A stretch of DNA of 64,000 nucleotides, from contig OY776133.1 of the NCBI GenBank assembly GCA_963675135.1, positions 33,315,994 through 33,379,993 of the forward strand. Reading direction: 5' to 3'. A model generated the notes under the pieces. That model saw only the letters and a list, made by a program, of their open reading frames with translations. It was not told the origin of the DNA and made no database searches. The position numbers and the translations under genes were made by a program. Shown piece by piece: positions 1 to 11,904 of this stretch. Each line of letters starts with the position of its first letter. Position 1 is the stretch's first letter. This DNA is from Galeopsis tetrahit. Its lineage: Eukaryota; Streptophyta; Magnoliopsida; Lamiales; Lamiaceae.

Positions 1-1216
1 TCTCATCTAAAAGTTCGAATTGGTAGAGAGGTGGAAAATTAATTCTTGTATATTAATTACTAATAAATTAAACTTCGAGTTAATTTTGATATATCTTTCT
101 CCGAATCAAACACGAGTAGCTCGCAAGTTGACTCGACTCACTTACATTCCTCACACAACCCTTGTATTATCCATAAACCCTTCTTGTAAGCATTGCGATC
201 CCACTTTCAAAAAGTTGAATTAATTAAAAGTATATATTTAGATCCAAAAATAATTTTTGGTGGTGCAATTTTGCAATATCATGTTTATATATGACAAAGT
301 AACTCGACCTGTATTATTCATTCAAAAAATTAATATCCAATCACATTTCAACATTTTCCTTAAAATAATTAAAAATTCACCTGAACTGTCGTATATATAT
401 TTAAATAGAAGTAGAAGAAAAAATGTTAGGACATGGAATGGGGATATAAAAATCAAAAGTGGATAGGATTGAGGTCGTTGATCCATGGTCAACTACGTAC
501 TTCGTTATGGCTGACTCCAAATTTCCAATACTAAATGTTCAATTTTTTATGATAAATTTATAGCGGCAGTCAAGCGAAAATTTAGACAATATATATGTTT
601 AAATAGTTTAAGTAATTAATAATTTAATAATTTTCTTCTATCATTTAAATTAAAAAATTCTAAAATCCTCCGTTGATGTAGAAACTTAATATATATAGTT
701 AAAAATTCTAAAATTCTTGGGCAGCCTAGTGCCCCCTCCGACGTCCCTAAACTTCATTACACAAATACATGTATCACATATATATATAATCAGAATTAAG
801 GACATTTAGAATGTAAATAATGAAAGCAATTCGTAAAATTTAATTTATGTTATTGAATTTCTGACCAAGAAGATAACATGCAGTTCGTAGATAGAATTCA
901 ACCAAATGCAATATTCTTCGATGTTCCTAATCTCTATCCCTTAAATTTCAGCATATGTTGTTTATTGTGGACGAATCTCGATCATAACAAGATTTTAAAT
1001 TTTGGAGTTGATGAATATACTCTATTTGAGTGGTCAAAGGATATAATTATATATATATAATCAGTGTGTAAAAGATTATCTAATTAAAATATTCTAGATG
1101 GTTGATCCGGACCCAAATAAAAATAGGAAAACATATGTAATAATGTTTGATATTTGGGTTTCTATTATTTGAGAAGCCCACAAATTTGCCAACTGTCACG
1201 TAATTTCTGCATTTGA

Positions 1217-1252
<36 letters not shown>

Positions 1253-3038
1253 AGAAACTCAAGTGTACTGTTGGTGTGTATCATTCGTTTCAACGGTCAA
1301 CATTGGTAGTCCCAGTCCCACATCCACCAAAATTAATTGTGCACTTCTCTTCCACTCTCTACGTTCATCCGTTTCATTCATTTATTTAGTAAACTGTTTT
1401 TTTTCATATCTTTTCATATTTCATTATACTCACTATGTCCAATTCTCATTTTATTATGCCCATTTCTTCGGATACAAGTTTTAGATTAATTTATATATAA
1501 AGTGGATAAGTTTGGGGTATGATGAGATGTTGTGAGGTCTATTTATAGATAAAGTGATTGTTTATGAATAAAGTTAGTGACAATTTAAATAAATAAGTGA
1601 TGGTTGGAGGGTGAATATAAAGTAGTGTAAATAATATTATTTCCAAAAAAGAAATGAACATAATAAAATTGGACAATAAAAAAAAAGAAGAAAATGAGAA
1701 TAATGAGAGTATTTTTTTATCCATCAATTACATGTAATACATATATTTATTTTATTATATTTTTTAACCTTTATATACAAAATTCATAAATAGTTTTCAT
1801 CGAAAAAATGAGTAATTATTTACTACACCTACAAAGAAACAAATACAAAAGACAAGACATTAATCACGGGATTTGAGTACTTGTTGTACTTATAATTAGT
1901 GTATAGCCGTTGAAAAAAATATATTAATTAATATTCAATAATTATTATTTTACTAATTGTTAATTTTTTTATGGCAATATGTACATTAGTGCATGTTGCA
2001 CTTGCACCTTATACAATTTGTGCACTTTATTTTTTTACCATTTGTAACATGACAATTTGTGCACATTTTTACAATTTTTAATATTACATTACAATGTTAA
2101 TCATTTACAGTACAAAATCATTTGTCGTATTATATTGTATATTATACGGCTAAAATATATAATATTAATAAATGAGGACTCGAGAATAAATAATTCTTGT
2201 TATATGGGTGAGGTATCCATGTTTCACACGTGTGTTAGTTAAAGTCATTCTTTTGAATTGACAAATCCCTATATTTGTTGACGTAATAACATTATCTATC
2301 AAAAAAAATTGTCAAAAAAAGAGAAGTAAAAAGAAAGAAAACATTATCTATCAAAAAATTCAAAGTCAATCATGGTGGCAAAACCATGTTTCTAGATTGT
2401 TAGTTCTACTGTGTGGGTTATACCCACCTATTTTAAAGTATTTTTTTTCTCTTTATTTTTCTTCAGAATTTCCTCTACGCGCGCGTTCATGACTTGTCAA
2501 TAGCTAAAATAAAAAAAAAGTTACTAATTTTTTTAATTAACGAGTTTGGTGTGAGACGGTGATGTTTACACCTAGAAATGAGAGAGCGAAAAAGAAAGAG
2601 ATAGAAATGAGAATGAAGAAAAGAATTTACTAATACAGTTTATCGTGCAATATTATTTTTATAAGTGTTCGTGTAAATTAAAAAAGAAATTGTGTCGTTT
2701 CTCATATTTTACTACCTAGATCTTTATTACGTACACGTGCTAGTAATTTTAATAATGGAACAATATAGGATGAAATTAAAAAATAAATGTTATTAGTAAT
2801 TTCATAAGTTGAAAAGATGTATAGACAGTCAAGTTAGGTAGTGAAGACCAATATCTGTGGAAACTTGGTGAAGTTTGGTATAAATTCACTGCACGGAAGA
2901 AAAAAAGTGCTCATAATTAAAGTTTAATTTCTTCAAATTATTAATACGTATCTAGTCAACCCTAAAATAATAATCAAGTTACACTAAATTGAAATGCTAG
3001 TTATCCCCCGTCAAAAAAAAAAAAAAATGCTAGAGGCC
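1..3038. other. AT-rich spacer, no gene seen
   Basis: All frames contain only short, unconvincing ORFs of 60-73 codons with no recognisable domain. The sequence is AT-rich with homopolymer runs and one trinucleotide microsatellite. I see no RNA gene and no clear terminal repeats. Confidence 0.7.
1220..1250. repeat. (ATT)n microsatellite
   Basis: About ten uninterrupted ATT units are read directly. Read on the minus strand they produce a poly-Asn stretch in a spurious ORF. Confidence 0.95.
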
Positions 3039-3276
3039 ATGAATTAATCTTTGAGTTTAAAATTAATTCATGGACCTATCTATTCAAAAGACGTTGGCTA
3101 TATACCCCTCCAGCTCTGTTGAGTATACTCCCCCTCTTCATTTATTAATTAAATATACATATTAAATACCCAATTTACCCCTTTATACAATATTTGTTAG
3201 ATGAATACACCCCCTTAACACCAGAGGCCCAATTGGCCCGTTTGAATAGATAGGCCCATGAATTAATCTTTGAGTC
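3039..3276. repeat. Small foldback element with flanking direct repeats
   Basis: A 24-bp inverted repeat is seen directly: 3065-3088 pairs with 3241-3264 with one mismatch. A 19-bp direct repeat containing GAATTAATCTTTGAG lies at 3039-3057 and 3258-3276, overlapping the right arm. The interior repeats short C-rich phrases (TATACCCCTCC, TACTCCCCC, TACACCCCC) resembling those at the ends of the 3335-4475 element. It could be a MITE, or a rearrangement footprint of such an element. Confidence 0.55.
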
Positions 3277-3334
3277 TTCCTTTCAAATTTTGTCAATGGT
3301 ATAATTTTGATTACCAAACAAGACTTAAAATTAA

Positions 3335-4475
3335 GGGTCTGACTATATGCACCATAATTTCGGTTTGATGCACTCCCCCGATAGATGCACCCCCTAAATT
3401 CGTTCCAAGATAGATGCACCCTCTGAAATGTCATAAATGACCCTCTCTCATAAAAACTCCTATTACTACCCACACCTCCTTCAAACCCTAATTTCATTTT
3501 CATCTTCATCTTCTTCTTCTCTCCTCCACCCAAACCACTCCACCACCAATTCCGCCGCCGCCGCCGGCGGCACTCGCCCTCGCCCCCACCCTTATTTTCT
3601 GTAAAAAAAAAAAAAAAAGAATCGCCACTGCTAGCGGCCGCGTGACCGCCTCTGTCCATCGGCCGCCGCGGCCGCCCCCGTCCCCCAGCCTCTACCATGT
3701 CGGCCCGCCCCCGTCCCCCAGCCTCTGCCATGTCGCCCCGCCCCGTCCATCTGTAAAAAAAAAAAAAATTGCAGCGGCCGCGCGGCTGCCCCTTCCATCG
3801 GCCTCCGCTACCGTCCCCATCCACCTCCGCCGTGGCCACCCCCTCCCTCCCTCTTCTGTCCGTTTTTGTAAAAAAAATAAAAAAAATCTGCTTTCAGTGG
3901 CCGCGCGGCCGCTCCTGTCCATCGGCTGCCGCGACCGCCCACTTACCTCTCTCTTCTCTCCCTCTCTTCACCGGCGTTGGCCCACGCCGCTCCGTCCACA
4001 GTGTTAGCCCACCCCGATTCGCCGGCATTAGCCCCAGATTTTTTTTTTTAATTTCGACACTGTAATGTCAATCGACCTTTGTTGGTCGACTATATAGCCT
4101 CCCGTCGACAACGAGAGGATATATGGTCGACACTGGTTTGATGAATTTTTTTTTTAAAAAATTGTTGAATATGGTTGATTTGTTAATGATGTTTGTTAAT
4201 GGGTTTGATAATGGTGTTTTATGGATGAATATGGTTGATTTGCTGAAATTTTTTATTTTATTTCTTGCTACTGGAAAAAATGGTGACGGTTGCCGGAAGT
4301 TTGGTTTAGGGATAAGGTGAAAGAAATGATGATAGGGGGGTGCGTTCAATAGGAGGTGCATCTAGTATATTGTATTTTAATGAAGGGTATTTTTAGTTTT
4401 TTACACTATTATTTTATTAATAAACTGAAAAGGGGAGTGCATCTCTCCGAAATGGAGGTGCATATAGTCAAACCC
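3335..4475. mobile_element. 1.14 kb non-autonomous DNA transposon with about 44-bp TIRs
   Basis: The left end (GGGTCTGACTATATGCACC...) and the reverse complement of the right end (GGGTTTGACTATATGCACC...) match over about 44 bp, including TTTCGG and ATGCACTCCCC. Both sides carry the 8-bp duplication AAAATTAA (3327-3334 and 4476-4483). An 8-bp duplication fits hAT, while the GGG start and TIR length look more MULE-like, so the superfamily is uncertain. The interior has a GC-rich, CT-skewed block (3500-3960) with no recognisable protein. In it a phrase of poly-A run plus GCGGCCGCG plus TCCATCGGC recurs about three times (near 3601, 3755 and 3868). Confidence 0.8.
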
Positions 4476-4902
4476 AAAATTAATTCATTATTATCATAAA
4501 TGAAATTTTCTCTTCAACAAGGAGAAAAAATTATAACACCTGTTTGGTAGGTAGATTATCCTAATATAGATAAGTAAATAAGTAATCAGGTCCAAAATAG
4601 ATGTTTATTCAGGTCTAAAATAAAGTTTATACCCAATATGTAAAAAAATACATTTGATTGTGTGTATATCAATGACTGAAAGACACATACTATTTGTGAT
4701 TCAATTTGGAGTAGTCGAAATATCCGAACTTAACCATAAATATTTTAACATATCTACTAAGAGACTTAAAACAAAAGTATCATTTGCCATAAATAAGCTT
4801 AATTTCAGCACAGGGAAAAGTGCTTTTTTCACATATTTGTTATTTTCTTTGCCAAATATTGTATCACATATTTGATCTATACAATTTTTTTTTTTGGAAA
4901 TA

Positions 4903-6954
4903 CTACCAGCAACTCTTTGGGAAGACAGCACCAGTAGAGGATCCCTTTGCATTTGCACAGTATGCAATAGTTGGCCTTTTTAAAGTATTTACATATGTAA
5001 GCTTAATATCTTGCAATTTGATTCCATTGCAAGGATTGCTCGAACTGCACCGGAACGTCATCGCGGCCTGTGTCGCTGACGTTCCCTTTATGTTCTTATA
5101 CGTCACTTGACTCACTTTCACCCCAGAACTCTGTAATTGATCATGATATATAAATCAGAATTAACACACAAAAACTTGTATGAGACTGATACTTTTATTG
5201 GTTTTTGTGATACTTTTAAATCAAACATTTTAAAACAGTGTTACTTTTTGTGCTAAAACGTGATACTGAGGTGTCATGCTAATGAAATACCTGATGAGGG
5301 CAACTGTTTTCAGGGCAGTAGTTTTGATCAATGATAATGGGATTAGCAACATTTCTCATTACCAAATTTCTGAACACAAGATTCCTAGCATAGCCTGTAC
5401 TAGGCCTCGCCCACGATTTCACCCTAACGCCGTTTTGTGTCTTTGTGAAGACGGAGTTTATCACCGTTACATTCTGGACGCCCTCCTCGTTCAAACTGTC
5501 AGCTAGACTTCCAATGCTGCAAGTTAAAACAGATCAAAATTCCGCAAAAACTCGTGTTTTATTATATGGATGCATGACACGTGTAATATTAAAAGTACAT
5601 ATATAACCAATTTATAGTACCTGATTCCATGTCCAGGGCCACAACCAATTTGCTCCATCCACAAGTTCATGGATCCAGGGCCAATGGAGACACAATCGTC
5701 GCCTGTCCTAATCGTGCTGCTCGAGATTGTGACACCACGAGACGACATAATGTGGATTCCATCAGTGTTGGGGCTGCCACTCGGTGCAATGATCTTCACA
5801 TTCTGTATCTTGATGTTGCTGCAATGATTAATGGCCATGTGAATTGTCTGGCTGTTGTACGCTGTTAAACCGCTAACTATCACATCGTTGCACCATTCGA
5901 ACGATATCGACTGCATTTTCATCAAATTACATGTGTCACTTTTCGCGTTCTACCTCATGTACTATTATTTTGCTAAGAAACACATATGACTAACAACGTT
6001 GATCGATAACTAAGAAAAAGTGATAAAGTAAAAATATTTCATTCATTTCAACTTTATTAAAGGGATAAAGTAATGTTATTGTGTAAGAAAAATGAATGAG
6101 TTGGAAAAAAACTAATGTAAGACCGATAAAAAAAAATAAAAATTGTAAAAACTGATTTAAAACATATGAAATAATTTTTGTCCCTTAATTTTACTACCAC
6201 TTTGATTTAGTCCTCTACTTTTTTTCAATTTTTAAATTCTTCTTTTAACTCTATCAAATTCAACTTTTTGGTCTTGTTACCTGCCGTACTCTCGAGCAAT
6301 TGCTGTTGTGGCATATAATTACCAACATTTTTTTATCTAACTGACATTAGAGATTATCGAAAAGTTTACGTATTACAACCGATAGAGAGACGAAACAAAT
6401 TAAATTTGCTAAACTAAGGGACGAATTTCAAAATTGAAAAGGTGTGACAACTAAAATCAAAATGAGAGGAAGTTAGGGAATAAAAAAAGAATTAAAATTA
6501 ATATATATGGTTGGCTTACTCTTGCTCCTCCCGGACATCTACTGTTGTGCTTTCGACACGACCAGAACCCGTGTCCTTTTGCATCAATTGTTCCTCCTTT
6601 CACTGTTAATCTGCTCACTTTATAAAACAAGATCCAAAATTGGGAGTTTCCAATGATGTTGTAGTCACTAGGCGCAACAATAGTCCCACTTATCTCGAAC
6701 AAAATTCTGTTCTTACAGGGGCCAGTAAATGATACTGACCGAATCAAGAACGTGCCACTTGGAACGGACACTGCAGCCGGTGTAACAGAGCTGCAGGCCG
6801 CGTTCCAAGTGCGCAGAAAGGCAGCAGTCGAGTCTGTTCTCCCGTCCCCTTTCGCGCCAAATGTGACAACATTGTAGGCCGAAGAAAGGGACAACAATTG
6901 TAAAACAATCAGGGAGAGTAACAATTTCAAAGAAAATGGTGCTAATTTAGGCAT
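4903..6954 (-). CDS. Polygalacturonase (glycoside hydrolase family 28), four exons
   Basis: Predicted pectin-degrading endo- or exo-polygalacturonase acting in the cell wall. Exons on the minus strand are 6520-6954, 5621-5910, 5291-5516 and 4903-5130; all introns are GT/AG and the phases join to an open 392-residue protein, normal for the family. An N-terminal signal peptide is visible (hydrophobic core LLLSLIVLQLLSL, ending near residue 26), followed by the typical VVTFGAKGDG start. The four family motifs are present: NTDG (193-196), GDDC (215-218), CGPGHGIS (235-242) and a RIK-type motif that here reads RVK (273-275). Catalytic Asp195, Asp216, Asp217 and His239 are intact. The C-terminus (KGSSTGAVFPKSCW) is typical. 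No frameshift is seen, so this is the best candidate for an active host gene. Whether it cleaves internally or from chain ends cannot be told from sequence. Confidence 0.93.
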
Positions 6955-7010
6955 TTTTTGGAGGGAAAGATATTGGATTGTATGAATAATTAGATGAGAA
7001 TTAGTGAGAT

Positions 7011-7028
7011 TATATATATATATATATA
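7011..7028 (-). promoter_or_regulatory. (TA)n tract, probable TATA region of the polygalacturonase gene
   Basis: An 18-bp alternating TA tract lies 57-74 bp upstream of the polygalacturonase ATG (6954), a plausible TATA position with a short leader. It may also be only a microsatellite. Confidence 0.4.
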
Positions 7029-7916
7029 GTGATTAATGGGAATCTCGTTTGGTCAGCGATTAACATGGAAAATGCAAGTGATTTAGATCTCGATTTCACA
7101 TGCATGGCGTGTACTAGACCTTGTACGATGCCAAATATATTGTGATGATGACTTCTTGGGATAGGAGATTAATTAGTTATATTACTATAAATCAAAGGGG
7201 GACAAAAGAATTTAATTCTATGACATAAACACCATGTGACTTCTTGATAAATTAGCAAGAATCACAAGACTTTTTTTTGGCCTACAAGTTATTATGCAAG
7301 TCTAGTGAGCAATCAAAGGAGATTATACATCAGACTTTGCTATGTGGATAAATCATAATTTGTCACATCAGTGTCAATAGAATGTGTGACTTGCTACATC
7401 TGGTAACCAAACTAAAAAAGCTGAAAAGTGAAAGTTGCTATTTTTAATTTTGGAAAGTGAATAGAACAAAAATGGTGGAAGTGTAAAACATGTTGCGATT
7501 TTCAATGAACTAATTTCAATACTCTCAAGCCTTTTGTATTTCAAAGTGTGTCCGGGTGGTTTGGATTTCAAATTGAAAAATTACTTTTTCCAAGCATAAA
7601 TAAAACAGTTTTTTTCTAGTAATTCGGTAGCGCAAAACCCAAAAAGAATCAAATTAATTCCATGCAGAAAGTGGCAAGAATGAAAGGTGTAAAATAGAAG
7701 TTTTACGTATATAAAGTAAGAAATAAAAGGTATTGAGGCAGTAGGCATGTGAGCAGATATTAAATGAATAAAGAATATAAACACGATACGTGTTTGGGCT
7801 TATAACGTGATTTCTACTGCATATCGCCGAGAACATAGGCGGGGTTCCGCCTCTCTATATGCTCTTTATTTTATTTAATGGGCCTCTTAACGTTGGGCCC
7901 AATTTTTACAGGACCT
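7029..7916. other. Spacer between polygalacturonase and MULE
   Basis: No gene or repeat boundary is recognised. It would contain the upstream regulatory region of the minus-strand polygalacturonase. Confidence 0.6.
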
Positions 7917-7925
7917 CAGTTTAAA

Positions 7926-7969
7926 GGGCGCCGCTAAAGGCACCCGGGTTTCCTATGAGTACACCCAGG
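7926..7969 (+). repeat. MULE left terminal inverted repeat
   Basis: 44 bp matching the reverse complement of 35203-35246 with about four mismatches, directly preceded by the 9-bp duplication. Confidence 0.93.
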
Positions 7970-8559
7970 AGATGAGGACACCCACAAAACAGATGAGGGC
8001 ACCCACCTGGAAAACCCAAAAATGCCCTTAACCATTTTCGCACTCCCCCCCTTCTCTCGATTGGGTACACCCACCCCTCCATCTTCCCCAAACCTCTCCT
8101 CTCCCCAACGTTTCGCAGCACTCCCACTCCCACTCCATTTTCGCACCACTCCCACTCTCAACTACCTGCGACGTCGAAGAAGAGAAAGAAAAGAGAGAGC
8201 ACCGTTGCACCGTTCTCCCCCACTCCATTGTTTTTTCGAAGAATATCTCTACAAGCGTTTTTTTTTTTCATTTTGCAAAAATGGGTAAAGGTTAGTTTTT
8301 CTTGCTTATATTTGAGAAGAAGAGTAGGACGCATGTTTAATTTCGGTTTTTGTTGGTTGAAACATTGATTTTATTGTTGTAGGGTTTAGGTTTTGTTTTT
8401 TGAATTTGGGGTTAATTCATGCATGTGTTGATTAAGGTTGATTTTTTGTGTTATAATCATGTTTATGTGTAGAATGTATAAAATTTTGATGTGTTAGGAT
8501 GAAAATAAACAAATGGACATCTAATTGGCATGGTTTAGCACGAATCAACTGTTGTTGAC

Positions 8560-8890
8560 TGGTTTTTCGAACATTCGATGGTTGTGCGGAACTAATTTTC
8601 GGACATGTATGGTTTGTTTTGGATTGAGTTTCGAACATTAGTTATTTGTTTGGGGTTTAGTTTCGAACATGGCTTGGTTGTTTTGGTTTTAGTTTCGAAC
8701 ATGGCTTCTTTGTTGTGGTTTAGGTTTCGAACATGGCTTATTGGTTTTGGTATAATTTTCGAACATTGCTTGTTTGTTTTGGTTTTAGTTTCGAACATGT
8801 AGTAATTTTCGAACATGGGTTGTTTGTTTTGGTTTAGGTTTCGAACATGGCTTGTTTGTTTTGGTTTTAATTTCGAACATGACTTGTTTG
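8560..8890 (+). repeat. TTTCGAACATGG tandem array (MULE left subterminal)
   Basis: About ten copies of a roughly 31-bp unit built on TTTCGAACATGGCTTG plus a TTGGTTT-rich filler, inside intron 1 of the mobile-domain gene. The same TTCGAACAT core recurs at 20140-21080 and 34535-34740, so it is a property of the element. Transposase binding is a possible role. Confidence 0.85.
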
Positions 8891-11329
8891 TGTTGGTTTT
8901 TGTAGAGGGTGTTAGTAGGGCTCGACCGACTGCTTCCAACAGGAAAAAGAAGCAACATATTAGCGATGAGGCCGCTCCTCAAGAGCCCAATTCACAAGAG
9001 GCCAACCCTCAAGAGGCCATTCCACAAGATGCCAACCCTCAAGAGTCCACTCCACAAGAACCGGTGCCCACTCTACAAGAACCGGAAGTAGATGAGGGAA
9101 ACGATGACGGGGATGGACAGGACGAGGAAGAGGAAGAGGGAGAGAAAGAAAGAAGAATTGTGAATGTTGATCGGCCATTGGTAACTACACCTCCCCTTCT
9201 CAAAAGCTTCCAAGAGCATGTAGCCAAATACATATGGTTGGGTGAGGAGCGAGATGTGTTGAAGTGTCACTATCATGTGACGAAACTATTGCATTGGGAG
9301 TTCGATGATGATGAAGATTGGCGTCATTGGCGGAGGTTTTTGAAAGGATCTAGATTGATTCATGTTAGACGTGGGGCTTACAAGTATTCAAACAAGAATC
9401 TTATCACAGCCTTCGTTGAGAGATGGCACGAAGAGACCAACTCATTCCACTTGCCCTTCGGGGAAATGACAATCACCCTCGATGATGTCCGTTGTATCAC
9501 GAATTTGAAAGTTAATGGTCTCCCGGTGCAGTCTACGTCCGAAGAACATATTTTGGCTTCAGATTATTTGATGAAATATTTGGGTTTATCATTAGTACAA
9601 GTCAAGGAAGCATTAAGTGGGCAACGAGGGGGTTCCGTGAAGCTATCGTGGCTAAGGGAGACTTTTATGCCCATGATGTCCTCGGACAACGAGAATAAGG
9701 TGTTGTATTCAGCACGAACGTTTGTGTTGTACATGTTTGGGACCACCTTGTTTTCGGAAAAAAGTGGTACTCGTGTTCACGTACAGTGGTTGCAGTATAT
9801 GGACGACATGGCAGAATTTTCTCACTATGCTTGGGGTACCGCAGCGCTTGCCTATTTGTATAGACAATTGGGGATGGCGTCAAAGTTCAAGTGTAGGCAG
9901 ATTGGCGGTTACCTTACGTTATTGGAGGTATTAAATATTTTAAATAAGTTTGTTAATATTTCATGTTTTTCATTTGATATTGACCTAATATTATTGTACT
10001 TGTAGGCTTGGATTTATGAGCACTTCCCTACTTTGATCTTGCCACCTCATAATCCAGACTTGGGCCGTTCGGATCCACTGTCGATGCGTTATGCACCCGA
10101 AGCTCATACAGACCCCTGTGTCGACCGAGTAAGAGGCCTTAGAGAGCGATTAGATACCACTACAAGAAAACAGTCAAATTCCAACGGAAAAATTCCAACC
10201 GAAAAATAAACCGTTGGAATTTTTAAAATTCCAACAGTTTGTCCAACGGCATAAGCAGACGTTGGAAAAATCCAACAGAGATTCCAACACCTTATAAAAA
10301 CCGTTGGAGTTTACCGTTGGAAAAGGCATTGGAATTTTTTTTAAACCTATTCCAACATACATTCCAACGACGCTAGACAGTTGGAATGGTTCCGTTAAAT
10401 CAAATGACATGTTTATATCTTATTCCAACAAAATTTCCAACAATATAATATCGATGGAATTTTTTAAAATTATTCCAACGGAAATTCCATTGGCGCAAGA
10501 CCATTGGAATGGTTTTCCTAAATTAAATGATATTTTTATATCTAATTTCAATATAATTTTCAACATCACGTCATCGTTGAATTTTCTTTTAATTATTCCA
10601 ACGAAAATTCCATTGATGCTAGCCCGTTGGAATACTTTTCTAAATTAAATTATATTTTTATATATAATTCCATCGAAATTCCAACCGGCGGAAGTCGTTG
10701 GATTTTTTAATTAATTATTCCAATGAAATTTCCAACCATGTTTGACTGTTGAAATGATTCACATAATTTCGAGATAAAAATCCTCTTATTGAAAATTTGC
10801 TTAAATAAAATAATTAAATTATGAGTACCTTCTTATTACAATAAAATTTAACCCAGTCCTTAATAATCGATACTCCTATACATATTATTATTATTATTAT
10901 TATTTTGTAGCACCTCAATTATTAAAATGTTTACCCCATATTAATAAATTTTTGTTGATAGTTGTGCTAAAATAAATGCATTTGTTTTGTTCAATAAAAA
11001 TTCCTAACTTTTAAGTTGTACGTTTTCAAAAGAAAAAAAAAAGCATTTACTCCCTTCATTCTTCAATCCACTGTCCCTTTAATTTTGACATAAATTTTAA
11101 CATGATAGTTTTTTATTAATATTATAAGAGATAAAACAACTTATTGTTAAGGAGTATATTAATCAATTGACGAGAATAAAGAATACATTATATTGTGCTC
11201 TTTATTATTTAATTTATTAATATAAAAAATCGATTTGAGTGAAAATTGATAATCAAATATTTACCATACTAATTTTGAGTCAATCAAAATCTGATTTTCT
11301 TTATATAAAATTATTCACTTTCATATGAT

Positions 11330-11896
11330 TAGGGGTGGAAGTAGGCCGGGCTACCCGACAGGGGCCTACGGCCTCGCCTATTAAGGGCCTTGTTAGGCCT
11401 AGCCTATTTATAATATGAGCCGGGCTAAGACTTTTTAAAAAGCCTATTTAGTTAAGTAGGCTAGACTTAGACTTTAAATAAGGCCTTATAAGTCTACCAG
11501 GCCGGCCTATTTAACATTATATATTATATTTATATATATTTTATAATAAATTATTCTTAAAATTTAGTACTAACATTTATATTAAATTAAATTAAAGTAA
11601 GTTAAATTTATTTTAGTACTTTTGAAATCATTATAATGTTTGTATTTAAACTCATAGTTGTAATGCATTTATTTTGGTAGTAAATTTTATTTGCAACTTT
11701 GAATATTGAACTACGATTCATATTTAATAGGCTTCTAAAAGGCTCGTAGGCCTGGCCTATTTACTTAAAAGGCCAGGCTTAGGCTGCAAAAAAAGCCTAT
11801 CACAGATAACAGGTCAGGCTCAGGCTCAATATTTATAAACCAGGCCCAGGCTTTTTCATGTAAAGCCTAGCCTAGCCCAGCCTATTTCCACCCCTA
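11330..11896. mobile_element. hAT-type MITE (567 bp) inside CACTA element 1
   Basis: The ends are TAGGGGTGGAAGTAGGC and, at the right, the inverted TAGGGGTGGAAATAGGC, flanked by a perfect 8-bp duplication CATATGAT (11322-11329 and 11897-11904). The interior repeats AGGCCTAGCC / GGCCGGGCT motifs in both orientations, giving strong secondary structure. There is no coding capacity. Confidence 0.9.
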
Positions 11897-11904
11897 CATA
11901 TGAT

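Noticed and set aside
1..2900. Several 60-73 codon ORFs as small genes
   Set aside because: AT-rich random ORFs without start context, domain or conserved features.
3642..4065. Proline-rich ORFs on both strands
   Set aside because: They arise from the GC-rich, CT-skewed repeat inside a TIR element; all six frames look similar and no domain is present.
8815..8905. N-terminal extension of the mobile-domain ORF
   Set aside because: This part is the TTTCGAACATGG repeat. A GT/AG intron from 8291 to 8905 joins a better start (ATG at 8281) in frame.
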